Assembly: GCF_029504655.1 (NCBI RefSeq)
Contig: NZ_JAQFIL010000001.1
Location: forward strand, 253,001-317,000
Source of the DNA: Catalinimonas alkaloidigena
GTDB lineage: Bacteria > Bacteroidota > Bacteroidia > Cytophagales > Cyclobacteriaceae
Direction: 5' to 3'
Length of the DNA: 64,000 bases
The notes under the pieces are model-generated. The model was not told where the DNA came from. It ran no database searches and was given only the letters and a program-made list of their open reading frames with translations. Below, one piece after another: positions 47,273-55,632 of this stretch (the first letter of the stretch is position 1; each line of letters begins with the position of its first letter). A program made the position numbers and the translations under genes.

Positions 47273-49360
47273 TTATTCTGCCTCACTTACAAGAAGGCTC
47301 TCCTCCAAATAAGGTCTAAGGATAGAATGAAACCATGCAATGGCGGCCTCCCCATCTTTCAGGGTAGCCTCAGTAATATCCCTGCTATGTCTTATGCTAT
47401 TCCTGAGCTCTCCCAACTGACTGAAGCGTGTCATGATCATTCCTTTGCTACCAAAGTTCTCTTCAAATATAGGCCATACTCCCTTAGCTAGCATTACGTC
47501 TTTATATTCCTGTAGATCAAAAAAGTCTAATTTTCTCCGTAAGGCATCAAATTGCTTTTTATCCTCTCCAGGATTTTTTCTCAGCCAGTGATTAATTCGC
47601 CCTTCAGACTTTTCACGAATGTGTATAGGAATAAACTCCTCGTAGGCATTGAGTTCAGCAGTGTTTTCCAGTTTCATCGCAATTAGGTTCCTCATCGCAA
47701 TTTCCAGATTTTCTACCTCCTTATCGTAGTGCTGAAGGTCTTCAGGTACTACATTCTCCTTTTTAGTTTCATGATATGACTTCAAGAATTTATTGATACC
47801 ATCACATATTTTTTTCCTTCTTTCCTCCAAGAAAGTTTCGTATTGATCAATATCATACAGCTCTGTATTAGTAGGTACAAACTGTTTCCTTAACTGCTCA
47901 GCATCAATCTTGGGTAGATATTCCGCTGGGTCGGTATCCAAAATTTCAATGTTAGATTGCTGAGTAATGAAAGCAATATTGGCAATCTCATTAATCAGGG
48001 CCTTATGAACAGAGTTTTTAGAATTGTATTTTTTATAAAGAAAGGCTTTAGGGAATATATGATGGCGTTGAAGCTTATTATTATAGCCTATGCTTTTTGA
48101 GTAAAGACTTAATGCAGGATTGGTCCAGTCCTTAGCATTTTGAGCTCTAATAGCGCTGTAAAAAATATTATAAATTCTACTTCTAACCCCTTGGTAAGCC
48201 AGGTCTTCTGTTCTCAGATAGAGGTTAGTGCCCCGGTAAAGCTGCATCTCTTTGATCAGTGCATCTAATGAATCTGTTTCTTTGATAATGTTGATGTCCT
48301 TCTCCAGATAGGATTCAGAAGATCCACTAAAACGCCCCCAGAGCAATGCCATGAAAAGCCAGAAAATAGCCTTATTGGCTTCCTCTGCACTTTCAAACTT
48401 TAAATCTTTGCGAGATAGATAGTAGATTAATACATACAGTACATAGAATGAACTGTAACTATCAGAAGAGTCAATGTATGCACTATCCCTTAGAATATTG
48501 ATGAGATACGATAATAGTTTTTTGAGTTTAGGCCATGCTTCCTCAAATTGCTCCTGGGTGACATCTGCAATTTCAGCAGTGTATTTTCCTCTGCCAGTTG
48601 TTAAGATGTTGATACATCTGGTCAGAAACCTGAAGCTAAAGTCGTAATTATAAGTTTTGTACTCCTCTATTACTTCCCTAAAACGTTCTTTTACCTGGGG
48701 CCAGTTAGAAGTAATGATGGCTAAGGCAAGATCCGATTCACTGAGCGTAGTACCTGTCTTATTTACTAGGTTAAATATCTCTACAACTTTGTCTAACTCG
48801 GTAATTGTAATTTCTTTGATATAGTATCCGTAGTTTTCAATTTCACCTAGCTTGTTGATAGTATCAATCTTGCTTAGATAAAAACTCTTTGTATCTGCGT
48901 CCAAGCTATTTAAATCCTTTAGAAAAGCAGATACTCCTCCCTTGCTCAAAAAATCGGAAACATGAATCCACTCCGGATTATTTTCCATCTTCCGAGGCAT
49001 ATAGTATTCAAATTCTTCAGTCTCCAGATTGAAGTATAAGTCCGTACGCAGAGATACCCCTTCATACCAGGAGGGTGTTTTACCTCTGAAAATAGTATAA
49101 ATGGTAGTGAGTCTTTGTTGCCCATCAAGAATAAGCTGATGGTAAATAGAATTGGTATCAGGCTTATCTCCTCGTATTTTAGAAGGTTCTCTGGTTTTCC
49201 AGATCAGAAATGACCCTGAAGGGTACTCTAAAAAAAGAGATCTAAAAAACTCTTTTACCTGGGTGCTATTCCAAACATATCCTCTCTGAAACTCAGGGAT
49301 AGTATACTCCCCATTGTCAATAGACATTAAAATGTCCTTAATCTTCTTTTCAATAGCCAT
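47273..49360 (-). CDS. DUF262-type (GmrSD-like) nuclease
   Basis: 695 residues. DUF262 domain with FQRGYVW and DGQQRLTT (79-86), a long helical middle, an HNH-like motif LQRHHIFPKAF with His433/His434, and a C-terminal Swt1-like domain ending in a HEPN-style helix (RNSIRHSR). DUF262/DUF1524 fusions act as NTP-dependent nucleases against modified DNA (the GmrSD model). Placed between two HsdM genes (10 bp and 29 bp gaps) it would let one operon target both unmodified and hypermodified DNA (inference). Confidence 0.85.
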   Translation of the reverse strand: MAIEKKIKDILMSIDNGEYTIPEFQRGYVWNSTQVKEFFRSLFLEYPSGSFLIWKTREPSKIRGDKPDTNSIYHQLILDGQQRLTTIYTIFRGKTPSWYEGVSLRTDLYFNLETEEFEYYMPRKMENNPEWIHVSDFLSKGGVSAFLKDLNSLDADTKSFYLSKIDTINKLGEIENYGYYIKEITITELDKVVEIFNLVNKTGTTLSESDLALAIITSNWPQVKERFREVIEEYKTYNYDFSFRFLTRCINILTTGRGKYTAEIADVTQEQFEEAWPKLKKLLSYLINILRDSAYIDSSDSYSSFYVLYVLIYYLSRKDLKFESAEEANKAIFWLFMALLWGRFSGSSESYLEKDINIIKETDSLDALIKEMQLYRGTNLYLRTEDLAYQGVRSRIYNIFYSAIRAQNAKDWTNPALSLYSKSIGYNNKLQRHHIFPKAFLYKKYNSKNSVHKALINEIANIAFITQQSNIEILDTDPAEYLPKIDAEQLRKQFVPTNTELYDIDQYETFLEERRKKICDGINKFLKSYHETKKENVVPEDLQHYDKEVENLEIAMRNLIAMKLENTAELNAYEEFIPIHIREKSEGRINHWLRKNPGEDKKQFDALRRKLDFFDLQEYKDVMLAKGVWPIFEENFGSKGMIMTRFSQLGELRNSIRHSRDITEATLKDGEAAIAWFHSILRPYLEESLLVSEAE

Positions 49361-49370
49361 CTTACAACCT

Positions 49371-50855
49371 TTAACTTAAGAATTTTTGAAGTACTGATTT
49401 AAATTTATCTTCTGCTTTCAAGCTCTCATTCCATGCCTCTTTTAGGTCAGCTAAGGCCTCTTCAACGGTAGGTAAATCATCTTCAATGATTTTTTCTACA
49501 TACAGAGGAATATTGAGATTGAAGTCATTTTCTATGATATCTTCTAGAGATGTCACTTTTACATGGTTTTCTACATCTTCAAAGGCCGAATACCACTCAT
49601 AAATCTGTTTTACGTGCAGCGGCTCCAGGAAATTCTTGGCTCTTCCTATTCTGATCTGATCAGCAGCATCAATAAATAGTACCTTATCTTTTTTAGCTGC
49701 TTCTTTTTGCTTTTTGAAGACCATAATACAGGCTGCTAGTTGTGTACCGTAGAAAATATTAGGTCCAATACCGATCACAGCTTCCAACAAATCATCTTCT
49801 AATAAGGCCTTTCGTATTTTGCCTTCTGCCCCTTTACGGAATAGCGCACCATGAGGAAGTACTACAGTCATTCTTCCACTCGCATTCATGGATTTGATCA
49901 TATGCTGTACCCAGGCCATATCAGCATTACCCTGAGGGGGTACACCGGCTATGTTACGTCCAAAGGGGTCATTGGCCCAATTCTCCGCTCCCCAATTACC
50001 AAGTGAGAATGGAGGGTTAGCAATAACACAGTCAAAAGTCTTCAAACCATCAGCCTCAAAAAATACTGGGTTTTTCAGTGTATCACCTCTCTCTATAAAG
50101 AAATCCTCAACCCCATGCAGAAACATATTCATTCTGGCAATAGAGCTAGAAGTAAGGTTCTTCTCCTGACCATATAGCTTAAGTGTGCGGTAATCCTGCT
50201 GATGGTCTTTTAGGTGATCCACACATTCCAAGAGCATGCCTCCGGTACCGCAAGCCGGATCGTAGATGGTTTCACCTTCTTTAGGATCTAGGATATGACC
50301 CATAAGGTGAACTACTGAGCGAGGAGTATAAAACTCACCTGCTTTTTTGTTAGTGAGATCCGCAAAATGCTTGATCAGATACTCATAAGCCTGGCCTAAA
50401 ATGTCAGGGTCTACCAGTTCATTAGATAAAGTATATTGGGAAAAATGCTCAATTAGATCAGTAAGAAGGCGATCCGAGAGTTTATTTTTATTGCTCCACT
50501 GGGCGTCACCAAAAATATCATATAAATACTCTTGGTTAGCCTGCTCTATACCTCTTAGGGCTTTTTCAATAGCTAACCCTACATTGGTAGTAGTCTCACT
50601 TACATCTTTCCAATGACACCCTTCAGGAATCTCAAATCTGTGAAATTCAGGTAATGAAGCATATTCTTCATCGCCACCAGATTCTTCTAAAGCTTGTCTA
50701 TATTCTTCATCGTAAGTATCTGAGATTCTTTTAAAAAAAAGGAGAGGGAATATGTATACTTTAAAGTCTGAGGCATCTACTGGACCTTTAAGTATCCATG
50801 CTGCTTTTGAAAGGTATTGTTCTAATTGAGAGAGCGTTAGTTTGGTTTCTGTCAT
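49371..50855 (-). CDS. hsdM: Type I DNA adenine methyltransferase subunit (HsdM2)
   Basis: 494 residues from ATG 50855. A GTG at 50894, preceded by AAAGGTGG, would add 13 residues and is a real alternative. SAM motif DPACGTGG at 199-206, canonical EFYTPR near 174-179, catalytic NPPF at 280-283. It is the first gene of the restriction operon. No second hsdS lies beside it, so it either shares HsdS with HsdM1 or forms a mixed dimer. Confidence 0.92.
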   Translation of the reverse strand: MTETKLTLSQLEQYLSKAAWILKGPVDASDFKVYIFPLLFFKRISDTYDEEYRQALEESGGDEEYASLPEFHRFEIPEGCHWKDVSETTTNVGLAIEKALRGIEQANQEYLYDIFGDAQWSNKNKLSDRLLTDLIEHFSQYTLSNELVDPDILGQAYEYLIKHFADLTNKKAGEFYTPRSVVHLMGHILDPKEGETIYDPACGTGGMLLECVDHLKDHQQDYRTLKLYGQEKNLTSSSIARMNMFLHGVEDFFIERGDTLKNPVFFEADGLKTFDCVIANPPFSLGNWGAENWANDPFGRNIAGVPPQGNADMAWVQHMIKSMNASGRMTVVLPHGALFRKGAEGKIRKALLEDDLLEAVIGIGPNIFYGTQLAACIMVFKKQKEAAKKDKVLFIDAADQIRIGRAKNFLEPLHVKQIYEWYSAFEDVENHVKVTSLEDIIENDFNLNIPLYVEKIIEDDLPTVEEALADLKEAWNESLKAEDKFKSVLQKFLS

Positions 50856-50894
50856 AGCATAAGTGTAAAATTCAGTATTATTCACTGTTTCCAC

Positions 50895-51268
50895 CTTTTA
50901 AATTAAGATTGGCTAAATTGAGAGAATTCGTGAGCATTTATCGCAACCTGTTAAATTACACTTGAGACAGATATGATAATCTATCAATGCAATCTAAATC
51001 ATTAATTTTGTAATAAGCAGTAACACTTTATTAAACACAAGCAAATAAAGATTTCAATATAGTAAAGAAATTGTGATGAAAAATCTAGGTGAAACCGATA
51101 TTCCCAACGAAGTAAAATTTTCTTATGAATTCCCGGAAACTACAATCAAGAAGTTGAATAAGTAAATTGTAGACACACCTTAAACCGTTAATTTTAATTA
51201 ATATTAATGGAATCAAGCTTTTACTCTCTATTATTTTACTCGGTGGGTGTATTTTAAGACATAGAAGC
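50895..51268. other. AT-rich spacer upstream of the restriction operon
   Basis: Promoter region for hsdM2 on the minus strand. It holds one tiny plus-strand frame (51076-51165). I see no RNA gene, repeat or IS end here. Confidence 0.45.
51076..51165 (+). CDS. Possible 29-residue protein or gene remnant
   Basis: ATG 51076 to TAA 51165 with coding-like residues (DIPNEVKFSYEFPE). It could be a small protein divergent from hsdM2 or the start of a deleted gene. No family recognised. Confidence 0.25.
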   Translation: MKNLGETDIPNEVKFSYEFPETTIKKLNK

Positions 51269-52066
51269 TTATTCCCATATGCTGATCATCATTGAGTGAT
51301 CACTAAGCTTGTTTGTACGTACATTATGGTCATAGTAACAGTTTACTATGGTGAGGTTTTTAGATAGAATATGGTCAAACCTCCTTCCCACTTTATTGCT
51401 GTGTCCCACATGCCAGCTGTAGTCGTGCACATTGTAGCCCTGAATTGTACGATAATTATCCACAAAACCATAGGGCTCTAGTCCTTTCAGCAAGCCATAT
51501 TCACCATCATGCCATCGGCTTCCCTGCTCTCTGCACCTGGCAAGGCGGATACTACCATCCTTACGAATTTTTTGCCCCCAGGTGACCAGTGTACCATCGC
51601 AAAGTTCAGTTTGGGGAGAGTTGAAATCTCCACAAAGAATAGCAGGGGTATCAGAAACACAGGTCAGATGATGATGTACACCTTCAAAGGTCTCAATCTT
51701 TATCCATCCATTGGAGGCTCCGGGTGGAATGTGCGTGGTAGTTATTTCAAGGTTGTCATAGGCTGGCACACACACAGTCAAAGCCTTCTCGGGCCAGATC
51801 AATTTGGGTTGGTCTGTAGGGTATATCTCTTCTTTGGCAGCAATCATCACAAAGTTGTTCCTGGATTTAGGAAGTTCAGGATCATAGTGATGAATTGTAG
51901 AGGTCACATGATAACCTTCTTGTTCTAATACTCCACACCATAGATCATGAGTAGAGGCCTTAATTTCTTGTAATGCAATAAAATCCGGTTTATGCGTAAG
52001 AATAGCTTCAAATTGGAAAGGTAATTTCTTTTTGCGACCAGCCGTATTCCAGGTAATGAGTTTCAT
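51269..52066 (-). CDS. Endonuclease/exonuclease/phosphatase (EEP) family protein
   Basis: 265 residues from ATG 52066; an upstream start would add 11 hydrophobic residues of doubtful meaning. EEP motifs in order: ITWNTAG, LQEIK (catalytic Glu), GDFNSP (Asp/Asn) and SDHSM (Asp/His). The family covers AP endonucleases, exonuclease III and phosphoesterases. No signal peptide from the chosen start, so DNA or RNA phosphodiester substrates are likely. It is the last island gene before attR. Confidence 0.85.
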   Translation of the reverse strand: MKLITWNTAGRKKKLPFQFEAILTHKPDFIALQEIKASTHDLWCGVLEQEGYHVTSTIHHYDPELPKSRNNFVMIAAKEEIYPTDQPKLIWPEKALTVCVPAYDNLEITTTHIPPGASNGWIKIETFEGVHHHLTCVSDTPAILCGDFNSPQTELCDGTLVTWGQKIRKDGSIRLARCREQGSRWHDGEYGLLKGLEPYGFVDNYRTIQGYNVHDYSWHVGHSNKVGRRFDHILSKNLTIVNCYYDHNVRTNKLSDHSMMISIWE

Positions 52067-52315
52067 AACCCTTAAATAAACATAGACAAGGCAAATCAAA
52101 TAGACAGAACAAATGGGTACCTTACTCAGGTATAGTTTTATGACTTAATTTCTGTTCAATAAGAATTAATTTGACTTTCACATCTAATCTTTTTCAGAAC
52201 ATTGCAGCCTATGAGAAGGTGTTTTATTGGCCATAGAAGTTGTTATGTAATTGAAAAGATTTATAGCCTTATATTTCTTTTATGAATAGGATGAGTAAAG
52301 AGTTATAAACTAAGA

Positions 52316-52339
52316 ATGTTGGTGAAATTGTTGGTGAAA
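52316..52339 (+). repeat. Tandem 12-bp repeat at attR
   Basis: ATGTTGGTGAAA then TTGTTGGTGAAA, same orientation as the pair at 7744-7767. It abuts the attR repeat directly, whereas the left pair lies 120 bp inside attL. Candidate second arm of integrase binding sites. Confidence 0.7.
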
Positions 52340-52434
52340 AAGAAAAAGCCACTCACAATTTTGATCGTAAGTGGCTGATTGTCAAGTGATCCCGCCAGGA
52401 CTCGAACCTGGAACCTACTGCTTAGAAGGCAGTT
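52339..52434. repeat. attR: attachment-site repeat completing tRNA-Arg
   Basis: 96 bp matching attL 7529-7623 with one small three-base/two-base difference. It includes the tRNA terminator and tRNA nucleotides 27-74. The tRNA 5' part continues without interruption to 52460, so the gene is intact at this end. Confidence 0.92.
52342..52376 (-). terminator. Rho-independent terminator of tRNA-Arg
   Basis: Minus-strand hairpin AGCCACUUAC/GUGAGUGGCU (one U-G pair) followed by UUUUUCU, 11 bp after the tRNA end. The same hairpin is present at attL. Confidence 0.8.
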
Positions 52435-52460
52435 GCTCTATCCAGTTGAGCTACGAGACC
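52387..52460 (-). tRNA. tRNA-Arg (anticodon TCT)
   Basis: 74 nt cloverleaf. 7-bp acceptor with two G-U pairs, D stem GCTC/GAGC, anticodon stem ACTGC/GCAGT with loop CTTCTAA, T stem CCAGG/CCTGG with loop TTCGAGT, discriminator A. No CCA encoded. It serves as the attachment site for the island; the element supplies an identical 3' half, so the gene stays functional. Confidence 0.96.
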
Positions 52461-52612
52461 AAAATTTTAAAGAGCAGAGTATTTGCAAAACTCTCATCCC
52501 CTTGGTCTGCGAGACCTTCAAGATTGCCTTAGTGTAGAAGGCTTTTCTTAAATGAGCTGCAAATGTACGCAATATCTGCTTAATTATGCAAGGCCATCTG
52601 CTAGAATTTCGC

Positions 52613-54475
52613 CTAGCGATAACCCTGGGCTTGTAAATCAAAGAGTTCAGCATACTTCCCTCCTTTAATCAGCAACTCTTCATGAGTGCCTATCTCCAGT
52701 AAACCTCCTTTTTCCAGTACCAATATCCGGTCGGCCATGCGAACAGTGGAGAAGCGGTGAGAAATTAAGACCGCGCTTTTGCCTTCAGTCAGGTCGGCAA
52801 AACGACGAAATACTTCGTACTCCGCCCGGGCATCTAATGCAGCAGTAGGTTCATCCAAAACCAGCAATTGAGCATCTCGCATGTAAGCCCGGCTGATAGC
52901 GATTTTCTGCCATTCCCCTCCCGAAAGGTTGACCCCTTCCGCAAACCTACGCCCAATCATCTGCTCATAACCTTTGGGCAACTTACTGATTACTTGGTCA
53001 GCCATGCCACGATATGCGGCATCATCTACTTTGAGGCGATTATCTTTTTCTTCTATTTTCCCTACCGCAATATTTGTGGAAGCATTCATCTGATAACGCA
53101 CAAAATCCTGAAAGATCACACCAATGGCTTCCCGTAGTTCTGCAGGGTTATATTCTCTAAGATCACGGCCATCAAGTAATATTCTTCCTTCATTAGGGTC
53201 ATAAAGACGAGTAATTAGTTTGATGATGGTGGTTTTTCCAGCACCGTTTTCTCCCACCAGAGCCAGCTTTTCTCCGGCATGAAGCGTAAAAGATAGATTC
53301 CTTACTGCCCATATATTTGTGTTAGGGTATTTAAATCCTACCTTTTCAAAGGTGAAGCCCCCTTGTATGGGCTGAGGTACAGGCAAGGATTTGTCATTTA
53401 CCGCGATAAGGGGTTTCATTTCAAAGAAATCAAAGAAATCCTGCAGATAAAGCGCTCCTTCTGCCATGCTAGAAAACTGGTTCAGAACATTCTCAAGCAG
53501 CGTACGCAAACGTGAAAAAGAGCCAGCCAAGAAAGTAAGGTCACCAATGCTAAGCTGGCCATTTACGGTTTGGAGAATGATCATGACATAGGCGCCATAA
53601 TACCCGGCGCTGCCGATGGTGGCAAACACACTCCCCCAGCGGGCACGGTCTATGGCTACTTTGCGGTTGGCCAAATAGTATTTATCAGCCAATCTGCTGA
53701 AGTGTTTGACCAGAAAATCTGATAAACCAAAGATTTTTACTTCTTTAGCTGTCTCATCACTGGCGCCGATAAAGCGGAAATAGTCCAGCTCTCTTCGCTC
53801 AGGTGTCCATTGGGTATTGAGCGAGTAGCTACGCTCATTGAAATGTGATTCTCCCAAAAATGCAGGGACTACCGCTACCAGTATGAGTAAAATGAGCCAG
53901 GGGTTAAAAGCTACCAATCCGGCAGCCAGAAAACCAATGGTAATGATGCTCTGAAACTGGCTGAGCACCTGTGTCATTAGCGTAGTACGCCTTACTGTTT
54001 GCCGACGAGCCCGCTCCAGTTTGTCATAAAAATCTGCGTCTTCAAACTGGGCGAGGTCTAGTGAACCAGCATGCTGCATCAGCCGTACAGAAGATTCGTT
54101 GGCGAATTTATCGCCCAAAAGACTATCCAAAAGTACAGTAGCCCGGTTGATGGCATCTGAAACAATCGCTAGTAATAGTTCCAGCCCTATGTAGGTAAAA
54201 AGTAATGTGAGCTCAGCCTCTCCGGAAGCTTGAGTTAGCCTTACGACTTCATCAATAATGAGTTTACCAATGTATAAGGTTGTAACCGGAATAGCAGCTC
54301 GCACCACACGCAAGATCACATTGGCCGTAAACATTTTAGGGCTTACCTGCCATATTAAGCGGAAGAAAGCAGGCAAGTGCTGTAGCGCCTGAAATCTTTC
54401 TCTTAGTGAAAGCCTTTCTCCTTGCTTTACTTTATCTTTGGCTGAAGTTTGTTTTTTATCTTTGTTTAAACTCAT
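52613..54475 (-). CDS. ABC exporter, fused membrane and ATPase domains
   Basis: 620 residues. Six membrane helices in about 50-340. The ATPase domain at about 380-610 has Walker A GENGAGKTT, signature LSGGEWQ, Walker B LLVLDEPTA and switch His in ISHRFSTVRMAD. Half-transporters of this size dimerise and export lipids, peptides or drugs; the substrate cannot be named. Divergent from the XRE/S24-like regulator, 73 bp away. Normal chromosomal gene just right of the island. Confidence 0.9.
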   Translation of the reverse strand: MSLNKDKKQTSAKDKVKQGERLSLRERFQALQHLPAFFRLIWQVSPKMFTANVILRVVRAAIPVTTLYIGKLIIDEVVRLTQASGEAELTLLFTYIGLELLLAIVSDAINRATVLLDSLLGDKFANESSVRLMQHAGSLDLAQFEDADFYDKLERARRQTVRRTTLMTQVLSQFQSIITIGFLAAGLVAFNPWLILLILVAVVPAFLGESHFNERSYSLNTQWTPERRELDYFRFIGASDETAKEVKIFGLSDFLVKHFSRLADKYYLANRKVAIDRARWGSVFATIGSAGYYGAYVMIILQTVNGQLSIGDLTFLAGSFSRLRTLLENVLNQFSSMAEGALYLQDFFDFFEMKPLIAVNDKSLPVPQPIQGGFTFEKVGFKYPNTNIWAVRNLSFTLHAGEKLALVGENGAGKTTIIKLITRLYDPNEGRILLDGRDLREYNPAELREAIGVIFQDFVRYQMNASTNIAVGKIEEKDNRLKVDDAAYRGMADQVISKLPKGYEQMIGRRFAEGVNLSGGEWQKIAISRAYMRDAQLLVLDEPTAALDARAEYEVFRRFADLTEGKSAVLISHRFSTVRMADRILVLEKGGLLEIGTHEELLIKGGKYAELFDLQAQGYR

Positions 54476-54548
54476 TTTCGGGTAGAAAGGGAAACTTTTT
54501 GTATACTTACTAAGTACTTTAGCTAATTGCTAATCAAAACCAACTGCC

Positions 54549-55628
54549 TTGAATACGGCGAGTCAAAATATCCGGTACCTCAGAAGAAAGTACCAGTTTA
54601 CACAAGAACAAATGGCCCAAAAGCTGGGTATTAAGCGGTCCTTGCTAGGAGCATATGAGGAAGCCAGGGCCAACCCCCGGCTGGAGGTGCTGGTGAAAGC
54701 AGCCGAACTATTCAACGTCTCGGTGGATCAGTTGGTTTCCAAACCCCTGAGTAAACCCCTCGGAGAACCCCAGAAGTCTGGCCAGTCCGGGAATATCCAT
54801 TCTGGGACTCGCCAGTCCAGGACTATCCAGTCCGAGAATATCCATTCTGAGAATATCCATTCTGGGAATATCCATTCTGGGAATATCCATTCTGGGACCC
54901 ACCATACCAGGATGCAGCAAACTCATGAAGAGGAGGCAGATGACGCGTTTTATGGTGAGCATTTATCAGGAGAAGGGAAGTCCGCTAGCCGGGAAGCTAA
55001 CAAGCTATCAGATGAATCAGATACATACGCTCATCAACCACCAGCTAAAAGACCTTATCTGCCTCCCAGGAAAATTAATTTTCCAGCTTCTGAGAGCAAA
55101 AAGGCTTTGCAGCGTGTGCGCTTAGTAGTGGAAGGTGAGTTTAAGCAGTATTTCTATAATGCAGTGGAAAGAGAATATCTGGAAACTTTGCCAGAACTAA
55201 CACTCCCGCTACCTTCATCTGCCGACCAATACCGTGCTTTTGAGATCATTGATGATGCTATGCGGCCCCTAAAAAAGGGAGCAATAGCAGTAGGATGTAG
55301 GATAGAAAGTATCCAAAAGCTTAAAGATGGTAAACCGCATATTCTGATTACCCGAACTGAAGGTATTCTTTTCCGTCGCGTTTATAATCATATTGCCCGC
55401 TCAGGAAACTTACTGCTGGAAGCCAATCATCCGGCTTATGAGCGCATTAGCCTGCCTGTACTGGGTAAGGAGGTGGAAGCATGGGAAGTGGTCTTATATA
55501 TCTCTGCTGATGATCCTTATCAGTTTTCTCCTGTTCGGGATAACAATGAAGCGATAGATTTACCCCGGCTCACGTCCATCGTATTAGAGCTGCAGCAGGA
55601 AGTGATGAAGCTGAAAGAGAATTTGTAG
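54549..55628 (+). CDS. XRE-family regulator with S24/LexA-like C-terminus and repeat linker
   Basis: 359 residues from a TTG at 54549; no ATG fits before the HTH. XRE helix-turn-helix at about 6-60 (QEQMAQKLGIKRSLLGAYE). Linker with eight pentapeptide repeats (77-116; NIHSG and variants). C-terminal S24-like fold at about 210-330. S24 regulators can be peptide-cleaved or sense ligands, but I do not see a clear Ser/Lys dyad. It may control the divergent ABC exporter. The linker repeats are a possible length-variable site. Confidence 0.78.
   Translation: MNTASQNIRYLRRKYQFTQEQMAQKLGIKRSLLGAYEEARANPRLEVLVKAAELFNVSVDQLVSKPLSKPLGEPQKSGQSGNIHSGTRQSRTIQSENIHSENIHSGNIHSGNIHSGTHHTRMQQTHEEEADDAFYGEHLSGEGKSASREANKLSDESDTYAHQPPAKRPYLPPRKINFPASESKKALQRVRLVVEGEFKQYFYNAVEREYLETLPELTLPLPSSADQYRAFEIIDDAMRPLKKGAIAVGCRIESIQKLKDGKPHILITRTEGILFRRVYNHIARSGNLLLEANHPAYERISLPVLGKEVEAWEVVLYISADDPYQFSPVRDNNEAIDLPRLTSIVLELQQEVMKLKENL
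54777..54896 (+). repeat. Eight 15-bp tandem repeats in the regulator linker
   Basis: The consensus AATATCCATTCTGGG (Asn-Ile-His-Ser-Gly) is repeated head to tail; the last four units are nearly identical and the first ones have diverged. Unit length is a multiple of three, so copy-number change alters linker length without breaking the frame. Confidence 0.85.
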
Positions 55629-55632
55629 TTTT

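Larger units (their letters stand above)
7529..52434. mobile_element. Integrated genomic island in tRNA-Arg(TCT), about 44.8 kb
   Basis: The island is bounded by near-identical direct repeats at 7529-7623 and 52339-52434. The right copy completes an intact tRNA-Arg gene on the minus strand; the left copy holds only its 3' 48 nt and the terminator behind it. This is the standard footprint of a tyrosine-recombinase element integrated into a tRNA 3' end, and such a recombinase lies at 7799-9013. Cargo includes secretion-linked surface proteins, sigma/CHAT, RNA repair, restriction-modification and toxin-antitoxin genes. No relaxase, type IV secretion or replication genes are seen, so it is probably mobilised in trans or no longer mobile (inference). 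Net unit on excision would be one repeat plus 7624-52338. Confidence 0.88.

Noticed and set aside
45774..50894. Two hsdM genes as an assembly duplication
   Set aside because: The proteins differ throughout and the flanking genes differ, so they are old paralogues.
36987..50894. BREX or DISARM system
   Set aside because: No PglZ, BrxC, BrxL or DrmA/B-like proteins; the genes are type I hsd plus DarTG, DUF262 and a GHKL protein.
7529..52434. Integrative conjugative element
   Set aside because: No relaxase, coupling protein, type IV secretion or Tra-like genes are found between the repeats.
54777..54896. CRISPR-like array
   Set aside because: Units are only 15 bp, have no spacers, and are in frame within a coding linker.
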